From contig CABFPE010000241.1 of the NCBI GenBank assembly GCA_900660155.1, forward strand, positions 367,729 to 431,728: DNA of 64,000 nt. The letters are read 5' to 3'. This document shows, in pieces, positions 22,988 through 34,719 of the stretch. This DNA is from Hofstenia miamia. Its lineage: Eukaryota; Xenacoelomorpha; Acoela; Hofsteniidae. The notes beneath the pieces are model-generated. The model was not told the DNA's origin and made no database searches. It worked only from the letters and a program-made list of their open reading frames with translations. Position 1 is the stretch's first letter; each line of letters starts with the position of its first letter. A program made the position numbers and the translations under genes.

Positions 22988-24435
22988 AGAAGCAGGTGGA
23001 GACATTGCAGAAAGCAAGTAGAGACTCTGGGCTGGAATTTGGATTAGGAAAGTGTGCAACAGTGATAATGACCAGAGGCAAGTGCATAGATGGAGATGGT
23101 TTGAGGACGAGCAGTGTGGATAAGATTGAGGAAGTCAAAGAGGGGTACAAGTCCTTAGGTGTGATAGAGAAAGATAGAACAGATCATGAGGAAATGAAGA
23201 TGAGGTTAGTAAAAGAATACAAGAGGAGAATAAGGAAAGTACTACAGCAGTCAGCATTAACTAGGCAGAATAGTATAAAGGCAATTAATACATGGGTGAT
23301 ACCAGTGTTGAGATATTCGGCAGGAATAGTTGGGTGGAACAAGAATGAACTGAGGGAATTAGACAGGGATATGAGGAAGATACTAGCAGAGAGAGCATTC
23401 AACTTAAATGGAGATGTAGATAGGCTGTACATGGCAAGGCAAAAGGGAGGGAAAGGGCTGCTAAGTGTGGAGGAAACTGTAGAAGGAGAAGCACTAGGGC
23501 TAAAGGAATATGTAGAAGAGCAACCTAGAGGATCCCTACTAGAGGTCACTAAGGAGCTAAGGAAGATAAGAAATGAGAGTGAAGGAAAGAACGTATACCA
23601 GAGTAGGATGGAATCAGAGAGACAAACAAGGTATAGGCAGAAGGCAATGCATGGAGAATACTGGAGGAACACAGAAAAGTGTGATAGAGAAGAGAGCAAC
23701 AAGTGGTTAAAGAAGGCAGGACTGAAGAGAGAAACAGAAGCACTAATAATGGCAGCACAGGAGCAAGCAATAAGAACAAACTGGGTGAAGAAGCATATAG
23801 ACAGAAGAGTAGAAGTAAGTGATAAGTGTAGGCTATGTAAGAAAGAGGCGGAGACAGTAGATCATCTGATAGCAGGGTGTGAGAAGTTGGCACAGAATGA
23901 GTATAAGTTCAGGCATGACAAGGTGGGAAGAATGGTACACTGGAGTTTGAGCAGGCAGCATGGGTTAGAAGCAGGAGACAAGTGGTATGAGCACAAGCCA
24001 CAGGGCGTCATAGAAAATGAGAAGGTTAAGATACTGTGGGACTTCAACATACAGACAAGCAAGGTAATAGAAGCACGGAGGCTAGATATAGAAGTGGTAG
24101 ACAAAGAGAAAAGATTAGGAACAGTGATAAACATAGCAGTACCAAAGGACAGAAATGTAGAAAGCAAGGAGAAAGAGAAGATAGACAAGTACAGGGAGTT
24201 AGCAGAGGAAATAGAAAGTTGAAATAGTCCCGGTAGTTGTAGGAGCACTAGGAGCAGTGAGTAAGAAGCATAAGAGTTACTTGGAGGAATTGGGAGTACC
24301 AAAGGGGGAGGAGCAGTAGCACAGAAGGCAGCATCTTTAGGAACAGCTAGAGTGCTGAGGAAAACTCAGACTCTCTGGGAACTGGTGAGTTCCCCGAGCT
24401 GAGAAGGATACCAGCATAAAGCTGTGAGAAGAAAT
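22988..24435 (+). pseudogene. RLE-type LINE, C-terminal piece with zinc knuckle and endonuclease-like region
   Basis: Continues the protein begun at 20979. The thumb region (SGLEFGLGKCA, GVIEKDRTDHEEMK, INTWVIPVLRYSAG, GDVDRLYMARQKGGKGLLSV) is followed by a long basic linker. Then come the knuckle CRLCKKEAETVDHLIAGC (C-x2-C-x8-H-x4-C) and the restriction-like endonuclease region RRLDIEVV...GTVINIAVP. Family members usually have PD and IDIAVP here, so both a Pro and a catalytic Asp appear changed (LD, IN). After EEIES (24222) the frame shifts; the downstream IVPVVVGALGAVSKKHKSYL is still readable. The element ends in an (AAT)-rich tail near 24435. About 1.2 kb is open, but the copy is 5'-truncated and probably dead. 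Confidence 0.8.
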
Positions 24436-24446
24436 AAAAATGATAA

Positions 24447-25475
24447 TAATAATGAAATACTTTATTAAACCGATTAGGGTGGAACAAAACAAAAATTAAA
24501 AATTCAAATCAATCGACAAGGGGAGCAGTCACACAGGATGAAGTACGAGCAGATGGAAGAGTAGTCAAAGTGAGACAAAGGAACATCGAAGAGGAAAGAA
24601 ATCAACGATTTCTTGAAGGTTGTGGGCGAGGAAAAAAATGGCAGTTGGGGACGTAAAGTCAGTAAGAAATAAGCAGCAGCACAAACACGATTGAAAAATG
24701 AGTGAAGGTTGCAATGTTTCTTGAGACAACGAACAGAGAACTTGACAGCACCATCAGCGCGAGTAGAGTGAGAGTTAGAGAACGAGATAAAATCAAATGG
24801 ATCAAGGTCTAACTTCCGAGGAAGTAAACGATTGCACAGGAGGAGATCACAGGCATGAAAGTGGAGTGACAGTGGGAGAGTCGAGAATTTCAGCAGAGCG
24901 TCTTTATAGGCCAAAGGGGAAATCCATTTGAAAGCGCGTTTATGGACACGTTACATGGTGTGGAACAAAGCACGAGAGACAAGAAGGCCACAAACAGGAA
25001 GACGCATAGAGAAGAATGGCACGAGGAATGGACTTGAACAAAGAGAGTTTCACAGCGGACGATGTATTAAAAGGAACATTACGGAAAAGGGCAAATAGCG
25101 AGGAATTAGCTTTGCGAAGACGGAAAGACACATGTCCAGTCCAATTTAAGTTTGCAGCAAGTTGAACTCCATGATGAGTGTGATGAGGAGCAAAATTCAC
25201 AGGTAGATGCAAATCAGAAGGGGAGCCATAGAAAAGGAAATACCACATGTCTTGGTAGTGCTAAAATCAAGATGGTTGACAGAGGACTAAGTAGACAAAT
25301 GCTCAAGATCAGAAGAAATGTTAGAAGCAAAAGACCAGTCAAAATAAACAATCGCAGTGTCGTCGACCTACAACAGGCAAGACGAGTTGAGAACAGAATG
25401 AGGGAGGTCGTTAATAGCAACGAGGAAGAAAATAACAGCGATATTGCGGTAACATGTTGAAAGGACATGGAAGGA
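24447..25475 (-). mobile_element. Second LINE, 5'-truncated, clade unresolved
   Basis: On the minus strand the order is INDLPHSVLNSS..YVDDT region in one frame (VDDTAIVYFDWSFASN, a YxDD active site), then GVQLAANLNWTGHVSFRLRK and LSLFKSIPRAILLYASS at 25248-24940. A long C-terminal part, KRAFKWISPLAYKDAL onward, runs to 24504 (LHFHACDLLLCNRLLPRKLD). This is the 3' half of an APE-type LINE reverse transcriptase plus its C-terminal region. Several frames are needed, so it is broken. Its 3' end, with a trinucleotide tail, meets the tail of the RLE LINE near 24435. A diverged relative lies at 26235-26650. Confidence 0.65.
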
Positions 25476-25589
25476 AATTTTTATTGTGCTAAAATTTATG
25501 TTTAAATAGTTTTGATTTTTGTTCATAAATAATTTACTTCCATTCTTATAGATACAAAAAGAAATTTAGAAGTTATATCTTATTTTTAC

Positions 25590-25690
25590 TTCCACCAAGG
25601 AAGTTGTTTTTATTGTGTTTGCTTGTTGCCAGCTTTACATAGCTCATAACTCACGAACTAATATATATGTAAGATTGTGTAATTAGGAAT
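25590..25690. other. Dispersed short motif (CACCAAGGAAGTT ... ATAACTCACGAACTAAT)
   Basis: CTCATAACTCACGAACTAAT occurs here and again at about 38195-38215. The upstream CACCAAGGAAGTTGTTTTTAT and a TTTGCTTGTTGCCAGC stretch resemble a short repeat that I recall as being widely scattered in unrelated genomes. That link is from memory and unverified. Confidence 0.3.
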
Positions 25691-25959
25691 TTCGTGAAAT
25701 CCCTAAAATGTTAGTGCATTCGTGAAATTGCAATTTCACTTAAAGCTTCATAAAACAACTAAATTTAAGGATTGGGAGTTTGGTTAGGTTTAGGGTAAGT
25801 ATTTTACGAATAAATACATGAATTATCTATGTATTGTAATGTTTTTATGAAGTTAGGTAAATGAAATACCAATTTCACAGATTCACTGAATTTTAGGGAT
25901 TTCAAAGAATTCCTAATCTCATATTCTTGCTCTAATATATATATATATATATACTCCAA

Positions 25960-26215
25960 ATTCAAAACCTTCAAGTTGCTTGGAGAGTTAAATTTAATGA
26001 GACTGCAGTCGTTTTTTTAACTTTTGAAAAGTATATTGTCTATCAAGACTGGGAGGGAGTCAACACTTAGTTCTTTATGTATTCGGAATCAATAACAATG
26101 TCCTCCACAAAGGATATTTTTGTACATTTTATAATGTCAACTGCAAGTATTCGATAAAGGGAATCATATTTGACAATCTTCGTTCAATTCTGCTGAAGAA
26201 ATAGCCCTCATTTCA
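25960..26215 (+). pseudogene. F-box family relic, C-terminal part
   Basis: Contains LSIKTGRES and, after a frame change, FGINNNVLHKGYF and KGIIFDNLRSILL. These correspond to the region after LSIKAGNE in the copy at 41.3 kb and to the 35.1-kb copy (FGVNYDFHNM). No F-box half is visible upstream, where a LINE and a TA tract lie. Confidence 0.45.
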
Positions 26216-26234
26216 AAAACTAACTTTAATTATA

Positions 26235-26650
26235 ATAATAATAGTAATAATAAATGACCTTATTAGCCGCTGAAGGCAAGAACTACAAAAATATAAAAAC
26301 AAGTCAAGCTTTACGGCAACGGGAACAGTCACAGAAGATAAAGTAGGAGCAGATGAAAGAGTAGACAAAGTTAGAGATGGGCTCAGCAAAGAGGAAACTG
26401 ATCAACGATTTCTTGAATGTCAGGGGGGGAAGAAATTAATGGCTGTTGGAGGCTTGAGAGTTAAGATGTAATTAGCAGTGATTCAAGCACGATTGAAAAA
26501 CGAGTGAAGGGTGCGATGCTTCTTTGTACTACGAATGAAGAAAATAATATCATCAGAGCGAGTGGAGTGGAAATTAGAGAACTTTATGAAATCAAAGGGA
26601 TCAATGTCCAATTTGCGAGTAAGCAGGCCATTGAACAGGAGGAGATCACT
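26235..26650 (-). mobile_element. Diverged 3' fragment of the second LINE
   Basis: About 400 bp aligns with 24465-24848 (for example ATCAACGATTTCTTGAA, AGCACGATTGAAAAA.GAGTGAAGG, ACAGGAGGAGATCAC). It has an (AAT)-rich tail at its 3' end (26235-26255). 5'-truncated and older than the 24.4-kb copy. Confidence 0.7.
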
Positions 26651-28870
26651 TTACTGGTAAGATGCTATTTTTAGTTTCTACGCTTTGTCTATGTGTTAAA
26701 TTTTACAATAATATATTCACTATCTATTAAAAATATATATTGACCATTTTCTGTCTCTTTTTTAATGATAATTTTAGATAACTTAATTTTGGGAATTATA
26801 TTTATTTTTTTGCCACAGTCGCATTAAATTTGGGGTTTAACAACTACTAATGTTAGTAAATTGGTCTTTGATAACAAACAAAACATCAGTTAGCATCCGT
26901 ATACAGTATAAAATTTTGAACACTAAATTTCAAGTTTTTGAGAAAATTTTCTATTAGCGAGAAACCATGTCTTCTATGAAGTGAAACCCGTCAATCATTT
27001 GTATTCTCCCATAGCTTTCATCATTTATCATGATTACAAAATGTCTGCTATAAATTTCAAATAAAACGTTGCTCTATGTATAATAATCACCAGTATATAT
27101 ATATATATAGATAGAACGACTAAAAATGTAAAAATTTTCAGTTACGCGTGAAATAGCAATACACTTTAGTACAAATTTTCAACATTACGTTCGAGCATAT
27201 TCACCAATTGACGTGTTCATCTCACTTGCCTTCCAGTTTTCATAATAGGCTTTGAGAAAAACCTTTTGAAAAGTTGAAAAAGAGTTTGTCCTTTATAAAT
27301 GACATGAACAGTTTAAGGTCACTGCAAATGAAGTTCAACATATTTTAAGTAGTTTGCATTTTATGTCAAAATAGACGTGGGTCAGGGTCTACTTATCAAT
27401 AAATTCAGTGCAATTGTCTTCCTTGTCATCAAGGAAAAACTTAAAACAATTTTGTTGCCCTTTAAAAATTTATTTTTGGCAACACCCTCTGACCGGCGTA
27501 CATAGAAAAGTGCTTCACAGCAAATCAATTAATTTTTCCTTACAATTCTGTACAACTATGTTTTATCATTGTTATGGCTTTGAAGAATATTTTTCAAGTC
27601 GGTGAACAAATTTGCGAGCCATGTTGTCAAAGGCAATTTAATAGATTTGCTGCAAATATTCCCTGATATGCATGTGCATAGCAATCCAAACAGCACTCTC
27701 TATATGAAATTGTACATTTTAGTAATTAGATTGTGTAGAAAAGGGTTTCTGTCTGCATTTGTATGAAGCCAAAAGTAGCTGATATTAACTTAATCAAAAC
27801 ATTTTTTTCATAAAAATTAATAAATTTAACAAAATAAGTAGCATCTTGTATAGCAATCGTTGCATGTCATTGCATCAAATTTGAAGATGTATGTCTTTTG
27901 CTGCTATGGGATAAAAAACATTAAATATATGCATAATAAGCCAATTATTTTAATTATCTAGATTGAATCGCGTTGCATTAGCAAATTATTTTTAAACGAA
28001 GTACATTCTAAGTATTACGGATACAACTAATACATATGCAGGCTTCAGTACTCATGTATAATCTGAACATTAATATACTGTACATATTTCAATTTGCTTT
28101 ATGAATCAGCGTAGAATTTATGTAAACACTGTTATTTTGATAACTACAGTTAAATGCTACTCAGCAAATACGAGATATTTATGCACTTGTATCTCCTCTT
28201 TATATAATATTGACTACCAATTCATACACATTTCTCAATTTCATGTTAAATTCGTCAAAACATTAATCCAAGGCTGTTGCTTCACACATACCTGATTGTA
28301 CCATATTCATGTTTCGTTAATAGACTAGTTGTTCTACATTTCATCAAATTTATAATGAGGCCTAGTTTCACACATTTCACATATAGAGGCCGCTATATTT
28401 GCCATGGTGGGTATCCCCACCATTACCTATGGGGATAGAATGGGTGTTGAAACTGATTTCAAAACCCACATGTAATTCAGGATAAAATAGATTACGAATA
28501 TAGACGAAATACTGATAAAATTTATTTTTCAATCAACCTCGGATATATTTATTGTTTGGAAAATGCTTTAACACAAATGTTCCTAATTTTTTTCCATTAG
28601 GACAATATATATTTGGGCAACAAATTATGTAACTCTTTTTGATCACACTGTTAAGGTTTTAAGTACTCGGTAACATTTCACCAAATGGAAATATATGCAC
28701 TCACTCGTGTAAAATGCAGGAAATTTAAACATATAATATTTCATATTCTTTATAAATATTTGGGATTAGGACACGTATAACGTATATCGGCATTGCATGT
28801 AGTGCAGTACATAACACTTTTATCAATTCCAAATTTTTTAGTCTAGCACATCTAATTGGCTTGCTAAGAA
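26651..28870. other. AT-rich sequence without a recognised gene
   Basis: A short TA tract near 27095 and two short frames (27408-27605, 28101-28295) without motifs. Nothing else recognised. Confidence 0.45.
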
Positions 28871-29174
28871 CCCAGCAAACACAGATCTTTCATAACGACG
28901 TCGTTTTTGTGGTTTATTGGCGTTTAATAGGCTTTTGAATTGTTTGAGTGGCGGTTATGCTGCGGATTAGTGGCGGTGTATAATGCTGTCTAGCATTAAA
29001 TATTTAAAAATAGGAGTAATTTTAGTATTATGACAATTTGAAGATTTATTTCTTAAAAAACTACATTTTTATTGATAACTTATCGTTTTATTGTGAAAAG
29101 ACGTTGTTTTGTAATGTCATTTTAGTACCGTTATGTCGTTAGACGACGTCGTTATGACAGTTCTGTTTACTGGG
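28871..29174. mobile_element. 304-bp MITE with CCCAG(C/T)AAACA terminal inverted repeats
   Basis: The left end begins CCCAGCAAACACAGATCTTT and continues CATAACGACGTCGT. The right end, reverse-complemented, begins CCCAGTAAACAGAACTGT and continues CATAACGACGTCGT. The TIRs are about 33 bp with few differences, and the interior has no coding frame. No clear target-site duplication was identified, so the superfamily is left open. Confidence 0.75.
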
Positions 29175-29359
29175 AACTACCACCAAATGCTGCTAACCCA
29201 CGTATATAAGTCTCTTCTAGCTTTCTACTGTACAACTTTATACTATGCCACTGTAAATATGCTGTGATAATGTACAGAAAAATAAGTTATTTTTAAATAA
29301 AGATACTAGTACGAGGTCGCTTCAAATGGTAGTCTTTTTCTGAGAGCAAATTAATTGGT

Positions 29360-32265
29360 TGTTATCTTTCAGTCATGACAATTTAATGTTAAATAACGAG
29401 TTAAACATTTATTGCTTTCACAAAAACATTATAGAGTGTCTGCTGGAGGAATTTTTGAGCATATGTCAGCGTCTTATCACTCATTATAGACGAACTTTGA
29501 TAATCGTTTTGGTTGCCATAATCATTAGTTATTGTGTCAGTATCGAACGTGTGTTGATCATTGCTAATTATCTTTTTTGTTAAGATATCCTAAGCCATAG
29601 CATTGCCATTCTCCATAACTAATTTCTATATTATAATTACTTTTATCAAGCACTATCTAATTATTGCCACTAAAACGTATTTAACATTTATTAATTTTAA
29701 GCTCATTGTTGAGAAACAATGTAGAAGTAAGAAAATTAGAAAAAGTACTCCATAACTTGCTTATATACTAATTTAATTTAGATTGTAAATAAAAGAATTG
29801 CTCTAAGACAAGCTTTAATGAAATTAATATGGGATAAGCCTTACATAAAGTCATTTTTTACTACTTTGAATTCAGGTGTATTCAAAGTCAACCTTTCTTC
29901 ATGAACGGTCCAAAAATTATTAAAAAACAATCCTTCTTGTTAATGAATTGTATCCTTTCGCTTCTCCCAAATGATGAATTTTTTCAAGTATCCTGGTGAA
30001 TTTTCAATATTAAAGGTTTAATTCGTTTAGCTTCAATAAAATGTATTTATTGAAAATTCAAACCATTCCCTCTAAATTTGAAATTGTTTATCTATATTTC
30101 CATGGAAGTAAATACTTTGATTATTATTGGAATATCTAAGCAGTTAGCTTCTCGGTATTAGACTACGTTTTTTTCTCTGTCTCCACATCATAAAGCGTAT
30201 TCGCTTTTCTCTTAAAATGACTTTGACGAGCCAGTTTTACACCAGGTGATCTACCGCTTGCAAAAAATTCAGTTCAAAGAGAATCTATGATATTTCAATC
30301 TTTGATCTTTGAAATTAATCTCTTTTTGTTTTTCTACTTATGCGAATGTTTACGAGTGTTTTATCCGGTGTTTTGCATATTCTGACTTACTACTACACAC
30401 CTAGCATTTGTAGCAAAAGTGAAAAACACTCCAAACTTTACCTGTAAAAATTAAGAAAAACACCAAATATTTTGCGAAATAAACGAAAACTTATTTAAGT
30501 AGTTTCTAATGTTATGGACATGTTACTTTTTAACAGTTATTGTGCCTAGACCAAACAATGTCTGGTTTTATTAGTGCTATTAGTTTTTTTTACTCATACA
30601 GCTAAACCATCAGGGAGTATGCTTCATATATCAGCTTTGAATCCTTGATAAATAGCATTAAGTAAAAATTGGAACTAAAATGTAAAATTTTTTTAAAATA
30701 TTAATGAAAAAATTATTGTTTTGTGCTATATAACTAAGAACTTGAATAACATCAAAAGTGGCAATCTGATTTTCCTTCCTTAGGTACACTCTTTTGCATT
30801 GTTATCCATCATTTTTAGTCTTGATTAACCATAATTTTAACACATTCTGATTATGGGCTTCTAGTCTTTCTTTTTAAATAACTACGGGCTGCGATAAAAT
30901 AAGCTTCGCAGTATATTCCCCATGCGCATGAGAACTAAATAGGTAGTACTTACTTTATTGCTCCCAATCACTTCCTTGCAAGTACTAGATAGTAAGCTTT
31001 TCATGTTCCTAAAAGTAAATTAAATCTCGTCTGACCTTGGAACCGTTATTACAAGTAAGAAGTATTTCCTGAATAGCAATTAAATAAAACCTAGTATATA
31101 TTTCAAAAATTAAGTCTGAAATTTTCTACTGTGTATTCAATATATTATCAATAAACTGTAAAAATAATAAATATAATGCATTAATTATAATATTTGGATG
31201 ATATGTCGATTTACTGGGTTGACATATTATATTGATATTAGTGTGTGTAAAAATAATGTTATTAAATTTAGATATAAGATTGTCCTTCTAAGTAGTTTCT
31301 CGAAATATTTCTATTTCTAGAATAAGTGTGTTTCTAACAAAAATCTCTCCTCCTTCAAGCTCTCTAACCTGGACACTTAGCATGCTTCTGTGAATATTTA
31401 CCTTCCTATTTTTGTTAGGGTTTCGGAATTGACATTGTTGTAGCTTTACGCAACTTCTACTGGTTCACAAAAAGAAATTTATTTTCCATTACCTCAGGAA
31501 TCATTGAAAATTTTGGATATGCTTTCCTATAATGTTTTCCGCAATAGCAAATTTGACGAATAAATATCAGTTGCTCCTCCACCATTTTTTTAATACGACA
31601 AAATGTATCATTGATTCTAACGGTAGTGTTACTTTTTGCGCAATGCAAAAATTGAATTGCTGTTCAAAATTAGCAAAATTAATCTGTTAATCGATTTTCG
31701 AATTTTTTTGTGCTGGTAAATTTTAAGACTATTCCGCAGAAATCTTGAAATACCTGATTGCAATATTATTAAAGTTCTTGGTGAAACTTGGTGACTTTCC
31801 TTAGCTTTTCTTGAGAGTCATCGACCTCTAATAAAAATTTTGTAAATATCAGCTCATTTTATGTATGGTATTGTTTTTCAACCGGGGTGATCTTCCAATT
31901 TTTCTAAAAACTGATTCTTACTGCTAATGCGGAAAATATAGAGTATAATAAGCAGGAAAATTATATTTTATTAGTTAGGAATGTATTTTGATTAGTTGCA
32001 TTACTTCAAGTTGTTAAAGTCAATCTTAAATTATTACAAAAATGTCCCCAAATTTTGACCCAATAAAAAATAATGATGGTATTAAATTTCTGAACAATAA
32101 AAGTTCTTCTTCATTAAGCCTAAAATTTATCAAAATATATATTTTTATTGTATTAATTCTAGTTGAAAAGAAAACTACGGAATTGCTCTATTAACATTAA
32201 ATTTGTAACAACAGACGCCAGGTCAATTCCATAGAAAACACCATCCCCGAAAAAACCAAAAACAG
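29360..32265 (+). pseudogene. Decayed duplicate of the FHA-gene locus
   Basis: Parallels 44.2-46.9 kb in order. About 29600-29690 resembles 44360-44410. About 29785-29850 resembles exon b (RQALMKLIWDKPYIKS, with the splice donor lost). 29876-29990 resembles exon c after a retained acceptor (TTCAG/GTGTATTC) but carries stops. 32163-32265 resembles exon d and keeps acceptor TTCTAG and donor ACAG/GTATGT. The long intron stretches between also share phrases (for example GTTAGCTTCTCGGTATTAG, near 30140, with 45900). No counterpart of exon a was seen. Non-functional. Confidence 0.6.
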
Positions 32266-32639
32266 GTATGTTTTCAAATCTTTTTGCCTAATTGTTTGGA
32301 AATCTTTCCACCTCATTAGCTAATTCTTTTAATAAATTTATTTAGCTTTTGTTATTAACAAAAACTTATTTGTGAAGAAACGTTTGTAAAAAATGTTTGT
32401 TTTTTATAAAGAAAAATTATCAAAGCCATTTTTTCGTCTGTGATTGATAAAAATACATGAGAAAAATCACGAATATCTATAATACGTAAGTGATCAGAGA
32501 TAATTTTCTCTGATCACAGTGAATAATGAGGGAACTTAATTGATTGCGTGTTTCGCAGGAATTTTAAAACTGTTGAGCGCTGTTTTTTATTACCAAAGAA
32601 GAGCAATTACTTTATTGTGTTTCTTTGTGTATGCATGAA

Positions 32640-33000
32640 ATGCCTCGTAAATGCAGACTGTATGATATAAATCACTACGAAAGTAAAGACGAGCATAGCC
32701 AAATATTTTCCTTTCCTACTGACACTGCCGAACAGGAATAATGTCGTGATTCTGCTCTAAATCACATTCGCAATGTTACGAGATAGATGAGAGCTTACTA
32801 AATTCATTGTCCACCAAACTATTTTACTTTCTAAAAGAAGAGCAAGTTCTTGCGAGGTGACCCGTCGTTCGTTTTTGCAACGTCTTCATTATTTCAAATG
32901 CAAACAGTCCAATCAGCTTTACGCGGAATCATTGTTGAAAGAGATGTCACAAAACAAACTGAGATTAAAAAAACTGAGGATTTGCATGTATTTTGTTAGA
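32640..33000 (+). pseudogene. THAP-domain relic, P-transposase-like
   Basis: A single frame starts MPRKCRLYDINHYESKDEHS and continues QIFSFPTDTAEQE, with three in-frame stops before IHCPPNYFTF. This order (MPRKC at the start, an FSFP strand, and a C/H pair before a 'P.NYFT' end) is the layout of a THAP zinc-binding DNA-recognition domain as found in THAP proteins and P-type transposases. A second open stretch follows (RRASSCEVTRRSFLQRLHYF, then KEMSQNKLRLKKLR), rather like the coiled-coil linker after THAP domains. One expected zinc Cys is not evident. No transposase core follows before the Tc1 insertion at 33112. Confidence 0.5.
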
Positions 33001-33111
33001 GTCTTAGTGGATGCATGGTAACTTTTGCTAAATATTATGTTCAACTGGTGCAAATTTCAGGGACTACCAGATTTAAATTTACTTTCATGCAATAAACTAA
33101 ATGCGGAAATA

Positions 33112-34672
33112 CAGTACTGGCCAAAAATTTGGGAACAAAAACCTGTCTAAAGCGTGCTTTATGCTATTTCCTGGAAACTTCGTAAAATTCCAGTAATTCC
33201 CAATTTTTTCTTAGAATTTGCAACAGATTCATTTAGCCAATCAAATAACCACAACTTTAGATATACACACAATACATTTTCACTAAAAAAGCACTATCAT
33301 TATAGTTTGAAATATGGCCCGTGGTAGTGAAATGTCACCAACAAAGCGTGCTCAAATTCATATCTTGTATGAGGAGGGGTACAATAATCGCGCTATAGCT
33401 GTTAGAATGGGCGTGTCAGTATCTTTGGTATCCAGAAGTGTTCCTCGCTATCAGCAACTGCAAAATTTTTCCTCTCGCAAGCAGTCTGGAAGACCAAAAG
33501 TGACTGACCGTCTCATTCACCGTTAAGTCGTCAATCAACCATTCTCTTCATCTTCTGAAGTCAAAGCAAATCTAGGTGTTGTAGTGCAGAATGTATCGAC
33601 CCGCACCATTAGGCGTTGATTGAATACTACCATTGAAACACTTTTTAAATTTAGAAATTTTTGTATTTTACACTAAAAACGCAATGTAGAAACAATATCA
33701 TAACACAATGTAGAAACAATATGATAACACCGTGTAAAAAGTAAATAGTTAATTCCGAAAAACTCACTAATATTTTGTATGTTTCACAACTTTGGCGTTG
33801 TAGCAAGGCGCACATTCTTGTTGTAGTACAGATGTACCGCGAAGCTACATAAACATGGGAACTTTCTCCTGAAGTATTTTGAGGTAGGCCTTGGCTGTGA
33901 CTGTTTCGTTGTGAGGAACAAAATGCAGACCAGCACGCCCATTTGCAATTATAGCACCCCAAATCATCACAGAAGGTGCTGAGCGGACAGTTTCTTGCGT
34001 GTAGCCGGTATAATGTAAAATGGAAAATTTTTGGATTCGTCACTTAACATTACTTGATGCCGCATCTCAGGGGTGTAGTGTTGATTTTGCCTGCAGAAGC
34101 GAAACCGGTCTCGAATGTTTTTTTGAAGACAATCGGGGTTTGGCTGCCTGTTTGCACGATGCAAGGTCAAAGGTAGTATTCAATCAACTCCTAATGGTGC
34201 ACGTTGATACATTCTGCACTACCGCACCTAGATTTGCTTTGACTTCAGAAGATGAAGAGAACGGTTGATCGCTGACGTAATGTTGAATGAGACGGTCAGT
34301 CTGAGGAGTTGTCACTTTTGGTCTTCCAGACGCTTGCGAGAGGAAAAATTTTGCAGTTGATGATAGCGAGTAACACTTCTTGACACAGAAGATACTGACA
34401 CGCCCATTCTAACAGCTATAGCGCTATAATTGTACCCCTCCTCGTAAAAGATATCAATTTCACTTCCACGGACCATATTTCAAACTATAATGATAGTGCT
34501 TTTTCAGTGAAAAATGTATTGTGTGTAAATCTAAAGTTGTGGTTATTTGATTGGCTAAATGAATCTGTTTTAAATTGGAAGAAAAAATTGGGAATTCCAG
34601 CAATTTTAAGAAGTTTCCAGGAAATAGCATAAATCACGCTTTAGAAAGGTTAACGTTTCCAAAATTTTGGCC

Positions 34673-34678
<6 letters not shown>
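33112..34678. mobile_element. Two Tc1-like elements fused head-to-head, broken
   Basis: A 5' end (CAGTACTGGCCAAAAATTTG after TA) and the N-terminal transposase frame MARGSEMSPTKRAQIHILYE run on the plus strand to about 33630. From about 33636 to 34678 a second copy runs on the minus strand. That copy has C-terminal pieces, then NIRDRFRFCRQNQHYTPEMR and VMLSDESKN, then an N-terminal MGVSVSSVSRSVTRYHQ, and it ends with the same terminus inverted (TTGGCCAGTACT). The minus copy lacks its own 3' terminus and an internal block around the last catalytic region. The N-terminal part is a paired-type helix-turn-helix (AIAVRMGVSVS). Several stops and frameshifts; inactive. Confidence 0.8.

Positions 34679-34708
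<30 letters not shown>
34679..34708. repeat. (TA)n microsatellite
   Basis: About 30 bp of TA abutting the right end of the Tc1 composite, which lacks its terminal G here. Confidence 0.9.
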
Positions 34709-34713
<5 letters not shown>

Positions 34714-34719
34714 TTATAT

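Noticed and set aside
22388-24302. Several minus-strand Ser/Leu/Cys-rich frames of 76-172 codons
   Set aside because: They are shadows of the plus-strand LINE protein, whose zinc knuckle and reverse-transcriptase motifs are clear.
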